A DNA stretch of 34,657 bases from Meridianimarinicoccus zhengii (GCF_003254465.1 NZ_QDFI01000045.1:1-34657); one strand, 5' to 3'. Counted from the stretch's first letter, positions 24,347 to 32,682 are shown. The notes: generated by a model from the sequence alone, not told the origin. A program made the numbers and translations.

Positions 24347-24414
24347 ACAATGTGTTGGCTAGTCCAACGGGGAGAAAAAATATAACGAAAAAGGGTCCTT
24401 ATGGACCCTTTTTT
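24347..24414 (+). ncRNA. Candidate small RNA of about 68 nt
   Basis: The start is inferred from the promoter at 24312-24340 and the end from the terminator at 24388-24414. Inside are a small hairpin GTTGG-CTAGT-CCAAC (24354-24368) and an unpaired purine-rich segment GGGGAG with an A-run (24369-24380), then the terminator stem. No open reading frame fits. The purine-rich loop is the obvious candidate for base pairing. The transcript could instead be a leader of the ialB-like gene read through the terminator. Confidence 0.45.
24388..24414. terminator. Bidirectional intrinsic terminator
   Basis: AAAAAGGGTCC-TTAT-GGACCCTTTTTT: a stem flanked by A-run and T-run, so it can work on either strand. 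On the plus strand it closes the candidate small RNA. It also insulates the ialB-like gene from upstream transcription. Confidence 0.85.
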
Positions 24415-24420
24415 GATGAC

Positions 24421-24458
24421 GGCGGGTTCAACGGCGCCTCCGCTGGACTTGACCCGCC
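24421..24458. other. Inverted repeat upstream of the second IalB gene
   Basis: GGCGGGTTCAA (24421-24431) and TTGACCCGCC (24449-24458) pair with one bulged base, 30 bp before the GTG start. It could form a hairpin in the 5' leader or be an operator. Confidence 0.4.
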
Positions 24459-24488
24459 TCCACGTTGCACGCGAAAGGCAGGTGACCC

Positions 24489-25046
24489 GTGACACGATTT
24501 CTTCTGGCATCCTTGATTGCGGTATTCGGCGCGGGCATCGCCGTGGCGCAGGAAAGCGATATCCCGCAAAGCCGGGCGGCAGCGGAACCCGGACAGCCCT
24601 ACCAGCTTGGCAGGTTCAACGATTGGGACGTGCGCTGCCTGCGGGTGGAGGACGGCACGACGGATCCCTGCGAGATGCATCAATTGCTGCGCGGCCCCGA
24701 AGGCAACGCCACAGCCGAGATCAACCTCTTCCTGCTCGAACGTGACGACGTGCCCGCCGGCGCAACCATCGTGACGCCGCTGGAGACGCTGCTGACACAG
24801 GGGCTGCGGCTCAACGTCGATGGCGCCGAGGGCAAGACTTATCCCTTCCAGCTGTGCAACCGGCAAGGGTGCGTGGCCCAGATCGGCTTCACGCCTGAGG
24901 AAATCGAGACGATGAAGGGAGGGACCGAGGCCGAAGTGACGGTCCGGCCGGCCGCGGCGCCCGAAACTCCTGTTCGCCTCACTATATCGCTGGCAGGTTT
25001 TACCGCCGCGCACGAAGCGCTAACGGTCGCGGCCCTGGGGAATTGA
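24489..25046 (+). CDS. Invasion-associated locus B (IalB) family secreted protein, second copy
   Basis: 185 aa, GTG start. It has a signal peptide (MTRFLLASLIAVFGAGIAVA, cleavage before QESD). The mature region has WDVRCLRVED, DPCEMHQLL, EINLFLL, TPLETLLTQGLRLNVDG, QLCNRQGC and a C-terminal AGFTAAHEAL, the same order of elements as the protein at 7379-7873. Four Cys are seen in equivalent places. It is a periplasmic family of unknown molecular role. It converges on the KAS gene (27-bp gap) and follows the bidirectional terminator, so it probably has its own promoter within 24415-24488, which I cannot pinpoint. Confidence 0.85.
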   Translation: MTRFLLASLIAVFGAGIAVAQESDIPQSRAAAEPGQPYQLGRFNDWDVRCLRVEDGTTDPCEMHQLLRGPEGNATAEINLFLLERDDVPAGATIVTPLETLLTQGLRLNVDGAEGKTYPFQLCNRQGCVAQIGFTPEEIETMKGGTEAEVTVRPAAAPETPVRLTISLAGFTAAHEALTVAALGN

Positions 25047-25073
25047 CCGGCGCGCGCTGGCGCCACGCGGCGG

Positions 25074-26285
25074 TCACACGACGCGCCGCAGCGCCAGCAC
25101 CGCGTTGAGCCCCCCGAAGGCGAACGCGTTCGACAGCACGACATCGACCTCGGCCTCGCGCGCTGTGTTGGGCACCACGTCCAGCGCGCATTCGGGGTCA
25201 GGTTCCTCGTAACCCACGGTCGGTGCGATCACCCCGTCACGCAGCGCCATGATGCAGGCGAGCAGTTCGACCGCGCCCGTGCCGCCGATGATATGGCCAT
25301 GCATGGACTTGGTGGACGAGATCATCAGCCGGTCGGCATGGGCGCCGAACACGTCCGCGACCGCCGCGCATTCCGTCTTGTCATTGGCAGCCGTGCCTGT
25401 GCCGTGGGCGTTGATGTAGCCCACCGACTCGAACGGTACGCCGGCATCCCGCACCGCCCCGGCGATGGCCCGCGCCGCCCCCTGCTTCGACGGCATCACG
25501 ATGTCCGCCGCGTCCGACGTCATGGCGAAGCCGATCACTTCGGCGAGAATCTCGGCCCCGCGGGCGCGTGCATGGTCGTATTCCTCGAACACGAAGATGG
25601 CAGCGCCCTCTCCCTGCACCATCCCGTTGCGATTGGCCGAGAACGGGCGGCACGCGTCGCGCGACATGACCCGCAACCCTTCCCATGCTTTCACGCCGCC
25701 GAAGCACAGCATCGATTCCGACCCGCCGGTGACGATGACTGTCGCCCCGCCGCCGCGGATCATGTGGAACGCCTGCCCCATCGCGTGATTGGACGATGCG
25801 CAGGCCGTCGCCACGGTGAAACTCGGCCCCTTGAGGTTGTAGCTCATGCTCACATGGCTGCACGCGGCGTTGTTCATCAGCTTGGGCACGACGAACGGAT
25901 GCACCCGGTTCTTGCCCTCTTCGTAGACCGACCGGTAATTCTCGTCCGACGTCTGCATCCCACCACCCGCGGTGCCGAGGATCACGCCGCTGCGCGCCGC
26001 CAGGTCGCCGGCGAAGCTGAGCCCGGACTGCGCAATCGCTTCCCGCGCGGCGATCAGGGTGAACTGGGTGAACCGGTCATACAGCGCGATCTGCTGACGG
26101 TTGAAATTCGCCTCGGGATCGTAGCCATGCACCTGCCCGCCGATCCTGATGGCCAGCCTGTCCACATCTCGGATATCCAGCGGCCCGATCCCGCAACGCC
26201 CTTCGCGCATCGCGTCGAGCGTCTCGGCCACATCCCGTCCAAGTGCGTTGATCGTGCCCTGCCCGGTGATGACGACCCGCTTCAT
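25074..26285 (-). CDS. Beta-ketoacyl-ACP synthase, FabF (KAS II)-like
   Basis: 403 aa. The thiolase-fold catalytic set is complete: Cys162 (TACASSNHA), His294 (NAHGTGT), Lys326 and His331 (KSMHGHIIGGTG). It elongates acyl-ACP with malonyl-ACP in the cytoplasm. The usual KSMTGH motif reads KSMHGH here. Its start overlaps the adjacent ACP stop by 4 bp, and lpxD lies just upstream of the ACP, so a dedicated role in making the acyl chain for lipid A or another special lipid is more likely than housekeeping FabF (inference). It is the last gene of the ldt-lpxD-acp-KAS run. Confidence 0.92.
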   Translation of the reverse strand: MKRVVITGQGTINALGRDVAETLDAMREGRCGIGPLDIRDVDRLAIRIGGQVHGYDPEANFNRQQIALYDRFTQFTLIAAREAIAQSGLSFAGDLAARSGVILGTAGGGMQTSDENYRSVYEEGKNRVHPFVVPKLMNNAACSHVSMSYNLKGPSFTVATACASSNHAMGQAFHMIRGGGATVIVTGGSESMLCFGGVKAWEGLRVMSRDACRPFSANRNGMVQGEGAAIFVFEEYDHARARGAEILAEVIGFAMTSDAADIVMPSKQGAARAIAGAVRDAGVPFESVGYINAHGTGTAANDKTECAAVADVFGAHADRLMISSTKSMHGHIIGGTGAVELLACIMALRDGVIAPTVGYEEPDPECALDVVPNTAREAEVDVVLSNAFAFGGLNAVLALRRVV

Positions 26286-26542
26286 CCGGGTTGCTGCGCC
26301 ACGAGCGTCTCCACAGCCGCGACGATGGCGGCCACGCTGGAAATATCGAACTCGCTGTCCTCGGGCTTGTTCGCGTTGAACGGAACCTGGATGTCGAATT
26401 CTTCCTCGATGGCGAAGATGCTTTCGACAAGTCCCAGGCTGTCGATCCCGAGATCGGCGAGCGTCTTGTCCGGTGTCACCTCGGTCTCATCCATCACGGC
26501 CTGCTCGGCAATGATGCGGATCACCCGTTGCTTCACGTCCAT
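26282..26542 (-). CDS. Acyl carrier protein, specialised type
   Basis: 86 aa. The phosphopantetheine attachment site is Ser35 in LADLGIDSLGLVE. Compared with AcpP (about 78 aa), the stretch between helix II and helix III is longer (VPFNANKPEDSEFDISSV), and FAIEEEFDIQVP resembles the corresponding segment of AcpXL, which carries very-long-chain acyl groups for rhizobial lipid A. Position between lpxD and a KAS gene supports a dedicated carrier. It overlaps the KAS start by 4 bp. AcpXL identity is not proven. Confidence 0.9.
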   Translation of the reverse strand: MDVKQRVIRIIAEQAVMDETEVTPDKTLADLGIDSLGLVESIFAIEEEFDIQVPFNANKPEDSEFDISSVAAIVAAVETLVAQQPG

Positions 26543-26573
26543 GTCGTCAACTCCAGCCCGTCGTCCGGGCGAT

Positions 26574-27665
26574 TTAGTCGCTCTTCCGGTCCATGGGAAC
26601 CGCTTTCTTGAGCGCCGCCACGTCGCGCAGCAACCGCGGAAGCCGTCGCAGCGCCTTGTAGGTCTCCAGGTTCGTCGACATCTTCACGGCGGGGTTGCCA
26701 AGAACCACCCGGCCTGCCGGCACGTTCGTGAAAATCTTCGCCGCCCCGCCTGCGACCACGTCATCACCGATGAAGATGTTGTCGTTGACCCCGACCTTGC
26801 CGGCCAGAACGACACGGTCGCCGATCCTGCTCGACCCGGCGATGCCCGCCATCGAACAGATCATGCAGTCTTCGCCTATGGTTACGTTATGGCCGACCTG
26901 CACGTGGTTGTCGATCTTGGTGCCCCGGCCGATGACCGTGGCGCGGATCGTGCCGCGGTCGATGCTGCTGCATGCCCCGACCTCCACGTCGTCGCCGATC
27001 TCGACGCTGCCGAGCGAATGAAGCCGGGTCCATTCCTGCGGGTCCGGATCGATCCGGTCCACCAACCCGTCGCGCACCCGTTCCACCGACGAAGGCCGCT
27101 CCGTCACGAAGGCGAACCCGTCGGCGCCGATGGTGCAGTTCGGGTGCAGGATCACGCGATCGCCCAGCTGCGCGCGCCCCGCGATCCGCACCCCAGGATG
27201 GATCAGCACGTCCGTGCCGATCCGCGTGCCTTCGGCGATGGTGACATGGGGCGCGATCCTTGCACGGGCGCCGATACGCACGCCGGCACCGATGACCACG
27301 AACGGCCCGATCCGCGCGTCGGGACCGATCTCCGCCGACGCGTCGACCACGGCCGTGGGATGGATGCCCGCCGCGATCTCGGGGCCCGGATCGAAAAGCC
27401 GCGACAGTTGCGCCATGGCCAGCCGCGGCCGGGTCACGTAGAGCGCTGACTCAAGCCCGTAATCTGCGCGGTCCGCTTCGTCATGGAGGATTGCGGCGCG
27501 CGCCGCGCCTTGCGACAGGCCCTCGGCGTATTGGGGACTCATGGCGAGTGCAAGCTGGTCCGCGGTGCAGCGGGCGGGTTCGGCCGCGCCCGTGATCTCG
27601 ATGTCCGGGTTGCCGTCCAGCCGGGCCGAAAGCGCCTCGGCCACCGTGGAAAGGGGGATGCGCAT
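26574..27665 (-). CDS. lpxD: UDP-3-O-acylglucosamine N-acyltransferase LpxD
   Basis: 363 aa. An N-terminal uridine-binding domain (about 1-100) is followed by a left-handed beta-helix of hexapeptide repeats (IGPDARIGPFVVIGAGVRIG and on), with the catalytic His at about 259 (VQVGHNVTIG), equivalent to His239 of E. coli. It adds the amide-linked 3-hydroxyacyl chain to the lipid A precursor from an acyl-ACP. A loop at about 186-216 is longer than in E. coli LpxD. The usual neighbours (bamA, fabZ, lpxA, lpxB) are absent; instead it lies with an ACP and KAS. This may be a second LpxD copy or a relocated one. Confidence 0.93.
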   Translation of the reverse strand: MRIPLSTVAEALSARLDGNPDIEITGAAEPARCTADQLALAMSPQYAEGLSQGAARAAILHDEADRADYGLESALYVTRPRLAMAQLSRLFDPGPEIAAGIHPTAVVDASAEIGPDARIGPFVVIGAGVRIGARARIAPHVTIAEGTRIGTDVLIHPGVRIAGRAQLGDRVILHPNCTIGADGFAFVTERPSSVERVRDGLVDRIDPDPQEWTRLHSLGSVEIGDDVEVGACSSIDRGTIRATVIGRGTKIDNHVQVGHNVTIGEDCMICSMAGIAGSSRIGDRVVLAGKVGVNDNIFIGDDVVAGGAAKIFTNVPAGRVVLGNPAVKMSTNLETYKALRRLPRLLRDVAALKKAVPMDRKSD

Positions 27666-27698
27666 GCCTGCTCCGTAACTGATGGGCCTTGCGCCGGT

Positions 27699-29342
27699 TT
27701 ACCCCCCAACGGCGCGAAGCGAAACCCCGGCCTTTGACAACGCATCGAAGATCTGCGCGTCCCGACCATAGATATCGGGGCGGAACTGTGCCGGGCCGCG
27801 CGGCTGTGCGATCACCGTGCGATAGACGATGTGCACGCGCGGCGGGTTCTCGATCATCACGGTGGTTTCCCGCCCGGTGTTCAGACGTTCCGCAAAGAAA
27901 GCCTCCGGGGTGGCGGTCTGCCCGCGCAGCAGGGCATAGGCGAAATCGAACGGATCGGCGAGCCGCACGCAGCCATGGCTGTAGGCGCGCGTATCGCGCG
28001 AGAACAGAGACTTGTGGGGCGTGTCGTGCAGATAGATGTTGTGGCGGTTCGGGAACATGAACTTCACGAGCCCGAGCGCATTGCTGTCGTTCGGCGGTTC
28101 CTTCAGGCGATAGGGAAAGCTGCCGGCGTCATAAGACGCGAAATCGACCATCGCGCGCGACACCCGGTTGCCGTTGCTGTCGAGCAACTGAAGATGCGCC
28201 ACGGCGTTGGGATCCCGCTGCAGCATGGGCAGGTATTCGCGCGTCGTGATGGAACGGGGCACGTTCCAGGTCGGGTTGATGACCATGAACTCCATCACGT
28301 CCGAAAATTCCGGCGTGCGATGGGTGCGGCGGTTCTGGCCAACGACCGACCGGGTCTCGAAAACCTGCCGCCCGTCTTCGACAAGCCGGACATGGTAATC
28401 GGGGATGTTGACCCAGACGTACCGCTGCCCCAGCGGGAAATTCATCCAGCGTTCGCGTTCCATCGTCACAAAGACCTGAGCCAGCCGTTCGGCCGCGGTG
28501 CGGTTCACTTCCGCCAGCGTGGCCGGGCCCACGACCCCGTCGATGGCGAGACCGTGGTCGCGCTGAAACCGGGTCACCTGTGCCTCGAGTTCTGCGTCGA
28601 AAGCGGGATCGCTGCCCGGACGCCCGTACCCCATGGCGGCGAGCCGCGCCCGAAGCGCGGGCACCTGCGCCGAGGACTGGCCGGGCTTCAGCGTGCCCTC
28701 GCCGACCTTGGGGCCCCAACCGCCCGCAGCAGCGATACCCTCGAGCCGCGCCCGTTCTGCCAACAGCCGCGCATACTGTTCGGTCTGGGGCGGGAGCGTC
28801 CGCAGGAATGCCGCGGGCGACGACGATGCAAAGCCTGCCAGCGTTTCCGCCTGCGCTTTCCGGGGGGCGGCACGGTCGATTTCACGGCTGACCCGGTTCG
28901 GATCGAGCACGCCCGACTGCACGTCGCGTGCATAGGCCGCGAAGCTGCGCGACATCAGCGCCTCGACCTCCGCGCGCTCAGCCACCGATCCGGTCGCGCG
29001 CAAGGCGCGGTCGATCTCGTCCCGGCGATAGGTCTGGACCGGAAGCCCGTGGTCGCCCGCATCGCCGAGCGCATCCAGAAAGGCAGAAACCCGACGACGA
29101 TCCTGCACATTGTCCCCGACCCAGATCGGCGCATGATCGCGGCCGGAATAGAACTGCGCAAGCGCAGGGTCTTGCGCGACCGCCGCCGCGATCGCCTGCC
29201 GCAATGCCGCATCGCCCGATTGCGCGACCGCCGGTCCAGCGCAGCACAGCACCATTGCCAAGACATAGATCGCACGAACAAGTGCCAAGGGCCGAAACCA
29301 AACCGGACCGGGTCGTAAACGGGATATCGCCGTGAACTCCAT
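27699..29342 (-). CDS. L,D-transpeptidase, YcbB (LdtD)-like
   Basis: 547 aa from the ATG at 29342, which has CAGGAG about 9 bp upstream; the frame is open further but without a plausible start. The N-terminus has a basic stretch then a hydrophobic export segment (YVLAMVLCCAGPAVAQ). A scaffold region follows, then a PG_binding_1 domain (about 230-290), and the YkuD catalytic domain with SHGCVRL and Cys458. It forms 3-3 crosslinks in peptidoglycan in the periplasm. It is divergent from the DUF882/YcbK-like gene, as ycbB and ycbK neighbour each other in E. coli. LpxD follows 33 bp downstream on the same strand. Confidence 0.92.
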   Translation of the reverse strand: MEFTAISRLRPGPVWFRPLALVRAIYVLAMVLCCAGPAVAQSGDAALRQAIAAAVAQDPALAQFYSGRDHAPIWVGDNVQDRRRVSAFLDALGDAGDHGLPVQTYRRDEIDRALRATGSVAERAEVEALMSRSFAAYARDVQSGVLDPNRVSREIDRAAPRKAQAETLAGFASSSPAAFLRTLPPQTEQYARLLAERARLEGIAAAGGWGPKVGEGTLKPGQSSAQVPALRARLAAMGYGRPGSDPAFDAELEAQVTRFQRDHGLAIDGVVGPATLAEVNRTAAERLAQVFVTMERERWMNFPLGQRYVWVNIPDYHVRLVEDGRQVFETRSVVGQNRRTHRTPEFSDVMEFMVINPTWNVPRSITTREYLPMLQRDPNAVAHLQLLDSNGNRVSRAMVDFASYDAGSFPYRLKEPPNDSNALGLVKFMFPNRHNIYLHDTPHKSLFSRDTRAYSHGCVRLADPFDFAYALLRGQTATPEAFFAERLNTGRETTVMIENPPRVHIVYRTVIAQPRGPAQFRPDIYGRDAQIFDALSKAGVSLRAVGG

Positions 29343-29567
29343 TGCGCGCGCACTCCTGAAATTTCGGACAGTATGCGGGCAGACCGTCGCGCATCGAAAC
29401 CAACAAAACGCTAACACCACCGCCCCCGCGCAAGTGTTACCCCGATGCAACGGTGCACCATCCATGGACGCCGCACGCCTATGATTCACCTGACTTGACG
29501 GGATCGGCAGGAATCCGCGCAGCCTAGCGCCCTGCCGGATTCGCCGGTTGGAGTCCCGTTTACCTTG

Positions 29568-29600
29568 TGCGAAGAAACTTTTCGTGGGATGCTCTTCGCA
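29568..29600. promoter_or_regulatory. Inverted repeat in the ldt/DUF882 divergent region
   Basis: TGCGAAGA (29568-29575) and TCTTCGCA (29593-29600), perfect 8-bp arms 17 bp apart, 37 bp before the DUF882 start. It may be an operator or leader hairpin. The rest of 29343-29636 shows no gene. Confidence 0.4.
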
Positions 29601-29636
29601 AAAGCCGCATAAGCGGTATCAAGAGGCAGAACAGGC

Positions 29637-30212
29637 ATGACGACAGACAGCACGGCGGATTTCCGCCCGACGCGACGTGGGCTGCTTGCGGCATTCGCGG
29701 CAACGGCAGTCACCGCGGCACCGGCGCAGGCTGGTATTTTCGGTTTCCTGCGCGGCGGCGGCGATGTGCGGCGCATCCGCATGTATTCCGGGCGCACCGG
29801 TGAATCGATCGACATGATCTACTGGGTGGATGGGAAGTACGTGAAGCCCGCCCTCGCCGAGATCAGTCATTTCATGCGCGACTGGCGTGACAACAAGTCC
29901 ATCGCGATCGACACCCGGACCATCGACATCATGGCCGCGGCCCACGCGCTGATGGAAGTGGACGAGCCCTATCTCCTGCTGTCCGGCTACCGCACCCCGC
30001 ATACCAACGCGATGCTGCGCAGCCGGTCGGGCGGCGCGGCACGAAATTCGCTGCACATGAAGGGCCAGGCGGCTGACCTGCGGCTCAAAAGCCGGAGCGT
30101 CAAGCAGATGGCGGCGGCGGCGCAGGCCTGTGCCGCGGGCGGCGTGGGCAAGTACTACCGGTCGAACTTCGTGCATATGGATTGCGGTCCGAACCGCGCC
30201 TGGACAGGCTGA
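29637..30212 (+). CDS. DUF882 / YcbK-like M15-type peptidoglycan peptidase
   Basis: 191 aa. A twin-arginine-like signal (PTRRGLLAAFAATAVTA, cleavage near AQA-GIFG) suggests Tat export. The zinc site of M15-like enzymes is complete: His140 and Asp147 in SLHMKGQAADL and His180 in FVHMDCG, with LSGYRTPHTN before them. The family is predicted to cut peptide links in peptidoglycan (D,D- or D,L-activity not known for this protein). It is divergent from the YcbB-like L,D-transpeptidase, so the two probably work on the same wall layer. Confidence 0.92.
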   Translation: MTTDSTADFRPTRRGLLAAFAATAVTAAPAQAGIFGFLRGGGDVRRIRMYSGRTGESIDMIYWVDGKYVKPALAEISHFMRDWRDNKSIAIDTRTIDIMAAAHALMEVDEPYLLLSGYRTPHTNAMLRSRSGGAARNSLHMKGQAADLRLKSRSVKQMAAAAQACAAGGVGKYYRSNFVHMDCGPNRAWTG

Positions 30213-30224
30213 CCGGCCAACGCG

Positions 30225-31544
30225 TCAGATCGCCAGTTCGAGATCGGCACGCAACCCGCCGAGACGTGTGCTGTCGCCGAGCACAAGCCGCCCGCCATGC
30301 TTTCGGGCAATGTCCGATGCGATGGCGAGCCCGAGACCTACGCCGGCCGTGTGATTCTGGTTCCGTGCCGGATCAAGCCGACTGAACGGCTTCAGGGCGT
30401 CTTCGCGCCGCGCGGCGGGAATGCCCGGACCGTCATCCTCCACTCGCAGCCGCACGGCATGGGGAAGACGTTCCAGCCGCACGACCGCGCAGGTGCCATA
30501 GCGCACCGCATTGCCGAGAAGGTTTTCCAGCGCACGGGTCACGGCCTGCGGGCGCAGCAGGATCGATCCGGTCTCGACCGAGGTTTCCAGGTTCACGGTA
30601 TGCCCGGCGCGCGCTGCGTCCTCGATCACCCGGCGCACCAGCGCGCTCAGGTCCGTGGGCACCATGTCGTCCAGCGCGTCCGATCGCGCGAAGCTGAGGA
30701 ATTCGTCCACGAGCCGCTGCATGTCGCCGACATCCCGCAGCATGTCGCGCGTTTCCTCCGTCTCCTCCATCATCGACAAGGCAAGTTTCATCCGCGTGAG
30801 CGGTGTGCGCAGATCATGGCTCACCCCGGAGAGCATCAGGGTGCGCTGTTCGATCTGCCGCTCGATCCGCGCCCGCATGTCAAGGAAGGCCGCCCCCGCC
30901 TGCCGCACCTCGGCCGCGCCGGCGACACGGTACGGCACATGCCGTCCCTTGCCGAAGGCATCCGCCGCCCGCGCCAGACGCCGGATCGGCCTGAGCTGGT
31001 TGCGCAGGAACACGAAGGAAATCCAGGTCATCAGGATGCCGGTGGAGATCATCAGCACCAGCAACTGATGCGGGTTCGACGCCGATACGCGCCCCCGCGG
31101 TACGCGCAGCTCCACCGGCCCTTGCGCCGTGTCCACCACCATGCGCACCTCCCGGTGGTTGGAAACGAGGTCGATGTTGCGCAACCCCGGCAGTCCGTCC
31201 TGCAGCGTTTCGACGACCACGCGGCCCGACAGGTCCCAGAACGCGCGCAAGTCTGCGCCCGGCCCCGGCGCGGGTACCAGAACGTCGATCTGGAGCGCCT
31301 GCCCCAGTTGCGCACCGGCCAGACCCGCCGCGGCGAGCGTTTCCGCCGCATCCAGGCGGTCCACGAGATACCGTGTCTCGATCAGTACGTTGCGGGTCAT
31401 CTGTGCCGTGACGCCCTCGAAATGGCGCTGGATGAACACCACCGACACGACGAGTTGCAGCGTAAGCACCGGCAAGAGGAGGATCAGAGCCGCGCGGCCA
31501 TAGATCCCCTGCGGCATCCAGCGTTTGAGAAATCCCGCCAACAT
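30225..31544 (-). CDS. EnvZ-like sensor histidine kinase
   Basis: 439 aa from the ATG at 31544, the size of E. coli EnvZ (450). One N-terminal membrane helix (about 18-38), a periplasmic domain of about 120 aa, a second helix (about 160-181), HAMP, then the HisKA domain with phospho-acceptor His243 (VSHDLRTPLTRMKL) and the HATPase_c domain with N-box NLLGNAVRYG, G1 VEDDGPGIP and G2 GVGLGLAI. No response regulator gene is next to it, so its partner is encoded elsewhere. No good ribosome binding site precedes the ATG. Only 42 bp separate it from the divergent hydrolase gene, so the promoters overlap. Confidence 0.92.
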   Translation of the reverse strand: MLAGFLKRWMPQGIYGRAALILLLPVLTLQLVVSVVFIQRHFEGVTAQMTRNVLIETRYLVDRLDAAETLAAAGLAGAQLGQALQIDVLVPAPGPGADLRAFWDLSGRVVVETLQDGLPGLRNIDLVSNHREVRMVVDTAQGPVELRVPRGRVSASNPHQLLVLMISTGILMTWISFVFLRNQLRPIRRLARAADAFGKGRHVPYRVAGAAEVRQAGAAFLDMRARIERQIEQRTLMLSGVSHDLRTPLTRMKLALSMMEETEETRDMLRDVGDMQRLVDEFLSFARSDALDDMVPTDLSALVRRVIEDAARAGHTVNLETSVETGSILLRPQAVTRALENLLGNAVRYGTCAVVRLERLPHAVRLRVEDDGPGIPAARREDALKPFSRLDPARNQNHTAGVGLGLAIASDIARKHGGRLVLGDSTRLGGLRADLELAI

Positions 31545-31586
31545 GGATATAGCAGACCACGTCGCCCGGCCCCGGAAAAGCGCGAA

Positions 31587-32510
31587 ATGCAGACGAAGTC
31601 TTCCGCCATAGCCCAACCTGTTCCGCTGGCGCCCGGTTTGCGCGTCCTTTGCGCGCCCAATCCCGGGCCGATGACCGGACCAGGCACGAACACTTACCTT
31701 CTGGGCTGGCGGGACATCGTCGTGATCGACCCCGGGCCTAACGACACGCGGCACCTTGCGGCCATCCTCGGGGCCATTGGGCCGCAGCAGCGCATCACGG
31801 ATATCGTCGTCACCCATGCGCACCGCGATCACAGCGGGCTGGCCCCTGCGCTGTCGGCCTGTTCCGGCGCCCCTGTTCTGGCCTTCGGTGACGCGGGCGC
31901 GGGGCGCGCCCACGGCATGGCGTGGCTGGATGTCGATGCCCTGGGAGGCGGCGAAGGTGTGGATGCCGGGTTCCGTCCCGACCGATGCATGCCCGACGGC
32001 GCGGTGATCAAAGGCGACGACTGGCAGCTTGCGGCACTCTGGACACCGGGGCACATGGCCAATCACCTGTGCCTGCAATGGGACGACGCAGTGTTCACCG
32101 GGGATCTCGTGATGGGATGGTCCACTTCGCTGATCTCTCCGCCGGACGGAGACATGGCCGCCTTCTATCGCTCATGTGCACGGCTCCACGGGCTTGGCGC
32201 CCGGGTCCTCTATCCCGGGCATGGCGATCCGGTCACAGCACCAGGGGCGCGCATCGCCGAACTGCTGGCGCATCGCCGCATCCGCGAGACGCAGATCGTC
32301 GCCATGCTGGCAGATGGGCCGATGACGCTGCAGACTCTGACCGACCGCGTGTACGGAGCGCTGTCCCCCGGACTCTTTTCCGCGGCGCAGCGCAACGCAT
32401 TGGCACATCTCGTGGATCTGTCGGCACGCGGCCTAGTCATGGCAGAGCCAGCAATGTCGTCGACCGCCTGCTTCCGGCTACGTGACGGCGACAGTAAAAA
32501 ATCGCCCTGA
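31587..32510 (+). CDS. Metallo-beta-lactamase-fold hydrolase, LACTB2-like
   Basis: 307 aa from the ATG at 31587 (GGAAAAG upstream). The frame is open leftward, but that part is antisense to the kinase gene. Metal-binding motifs: THAHRDH (His77, His79, Asp81, His82), TPGHMANH, FTGDLVMG and YPGHG. A C-terminal winged-helix-like region (about 230-300) is typical of the LACTB2/endoribonuclease-like branch. GPMTGPGTNTYLLG near the N-terminus is also characteristic. The real substrate is unknown; RNA or thioester hydrolysis are known in the group. It ends 45 bp before tRNA-Asn. Confidence 0.9.
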   Translation: MQTKSSAIAQPVPLAPGLRVLCAPNPGPMTGPGTNTYLLGWRDIVVIDPGPNDTRHLAAILGAIGPQQRITDIVVTHAHRDHSGLAPALSACSGAPVLAFGDAGAGRAHGMAWLDVDALGGGEGVDAGFRPDRCMPDGAVIKGDDWQLAALWTPGHMANHLCLQWDDAVFTGDLVMGWSTSLISPPDGDMAAFYRSCARLHGLGARVLYPGHGDPVTAPGARIAELLAHRRIRETQIVAMLADGPMTLQTLTDRVYGALSPGLFSAAQRNALAHLVDLSARGLVMAEPAMSSTACFRLRDGDSKKSP

Positions 32511-32515
32511 CCCAC

Positions 32516-32544
32516 TGGACGCCCCTCGCAGCCATTGCTATAGC
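32516..32544 (+). promoter_or_regulatory. Promoter of tRNA-Asn
   Basis: TGGACG (32516-32521) and TATAGC (32539-32544) are separated by 17 bp, with the -10 ending 11 bp before the tRNA 5' end. Confidence 0.55.
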
Positions 32545-32555
32545 CCCACCGTTGG

Positions 32556-32630
32556 TCCGGCGTAGCTCAGCGGTAGAGCAGTTGACTGTTAATCAATTGG
32601 TCGTAGGTTCGATCCCTACCGCCGGAGCCA
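32556..32630 (+). tRNA. tRNA-Asn (anticodon GTT)
   Basis: Acceptor TCCGGCG/CGCCGGA (7 perfect pairs), D-arm GCTC...GAGC, anticodon arm GTTGA-CTGTTAA-TCAAT with anticodon GTT, T-arm GTAGG-TTCGATC-CCTAC, discriminator G and an encoded CCA; 75 nt. Its 3' end faces the block of small and phage-like genes, the usual side for integrated elements. Confidence 0.97.
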
Positions 32631-32682
32631 AAACACCTTAAAATTCAACGCTGTAACCCTTGGCAACAATGGTTAGCGTCCG

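Noticed and set aside
25293-27449. 718-aa open frame antisense to KAS, ACP and lpxD
   Set aside because: It covers three well-recognised genes on the other strand and has no recognisable domain.
30297-31586. Long N-terminal extension of the hydrolase at 31587
   Set aside because: The extension is entirely antisense to the histidine kinase, while the ATG at 31587 has an upstream purine-rich site and starts a normal-length protein.
31545-32078. N-terminal extension of the histidine kinase
   Set aside because: It lies antisense to the hydrolase gene. EnvZ-like proteins start just before the first membrane helix, as at 31544.
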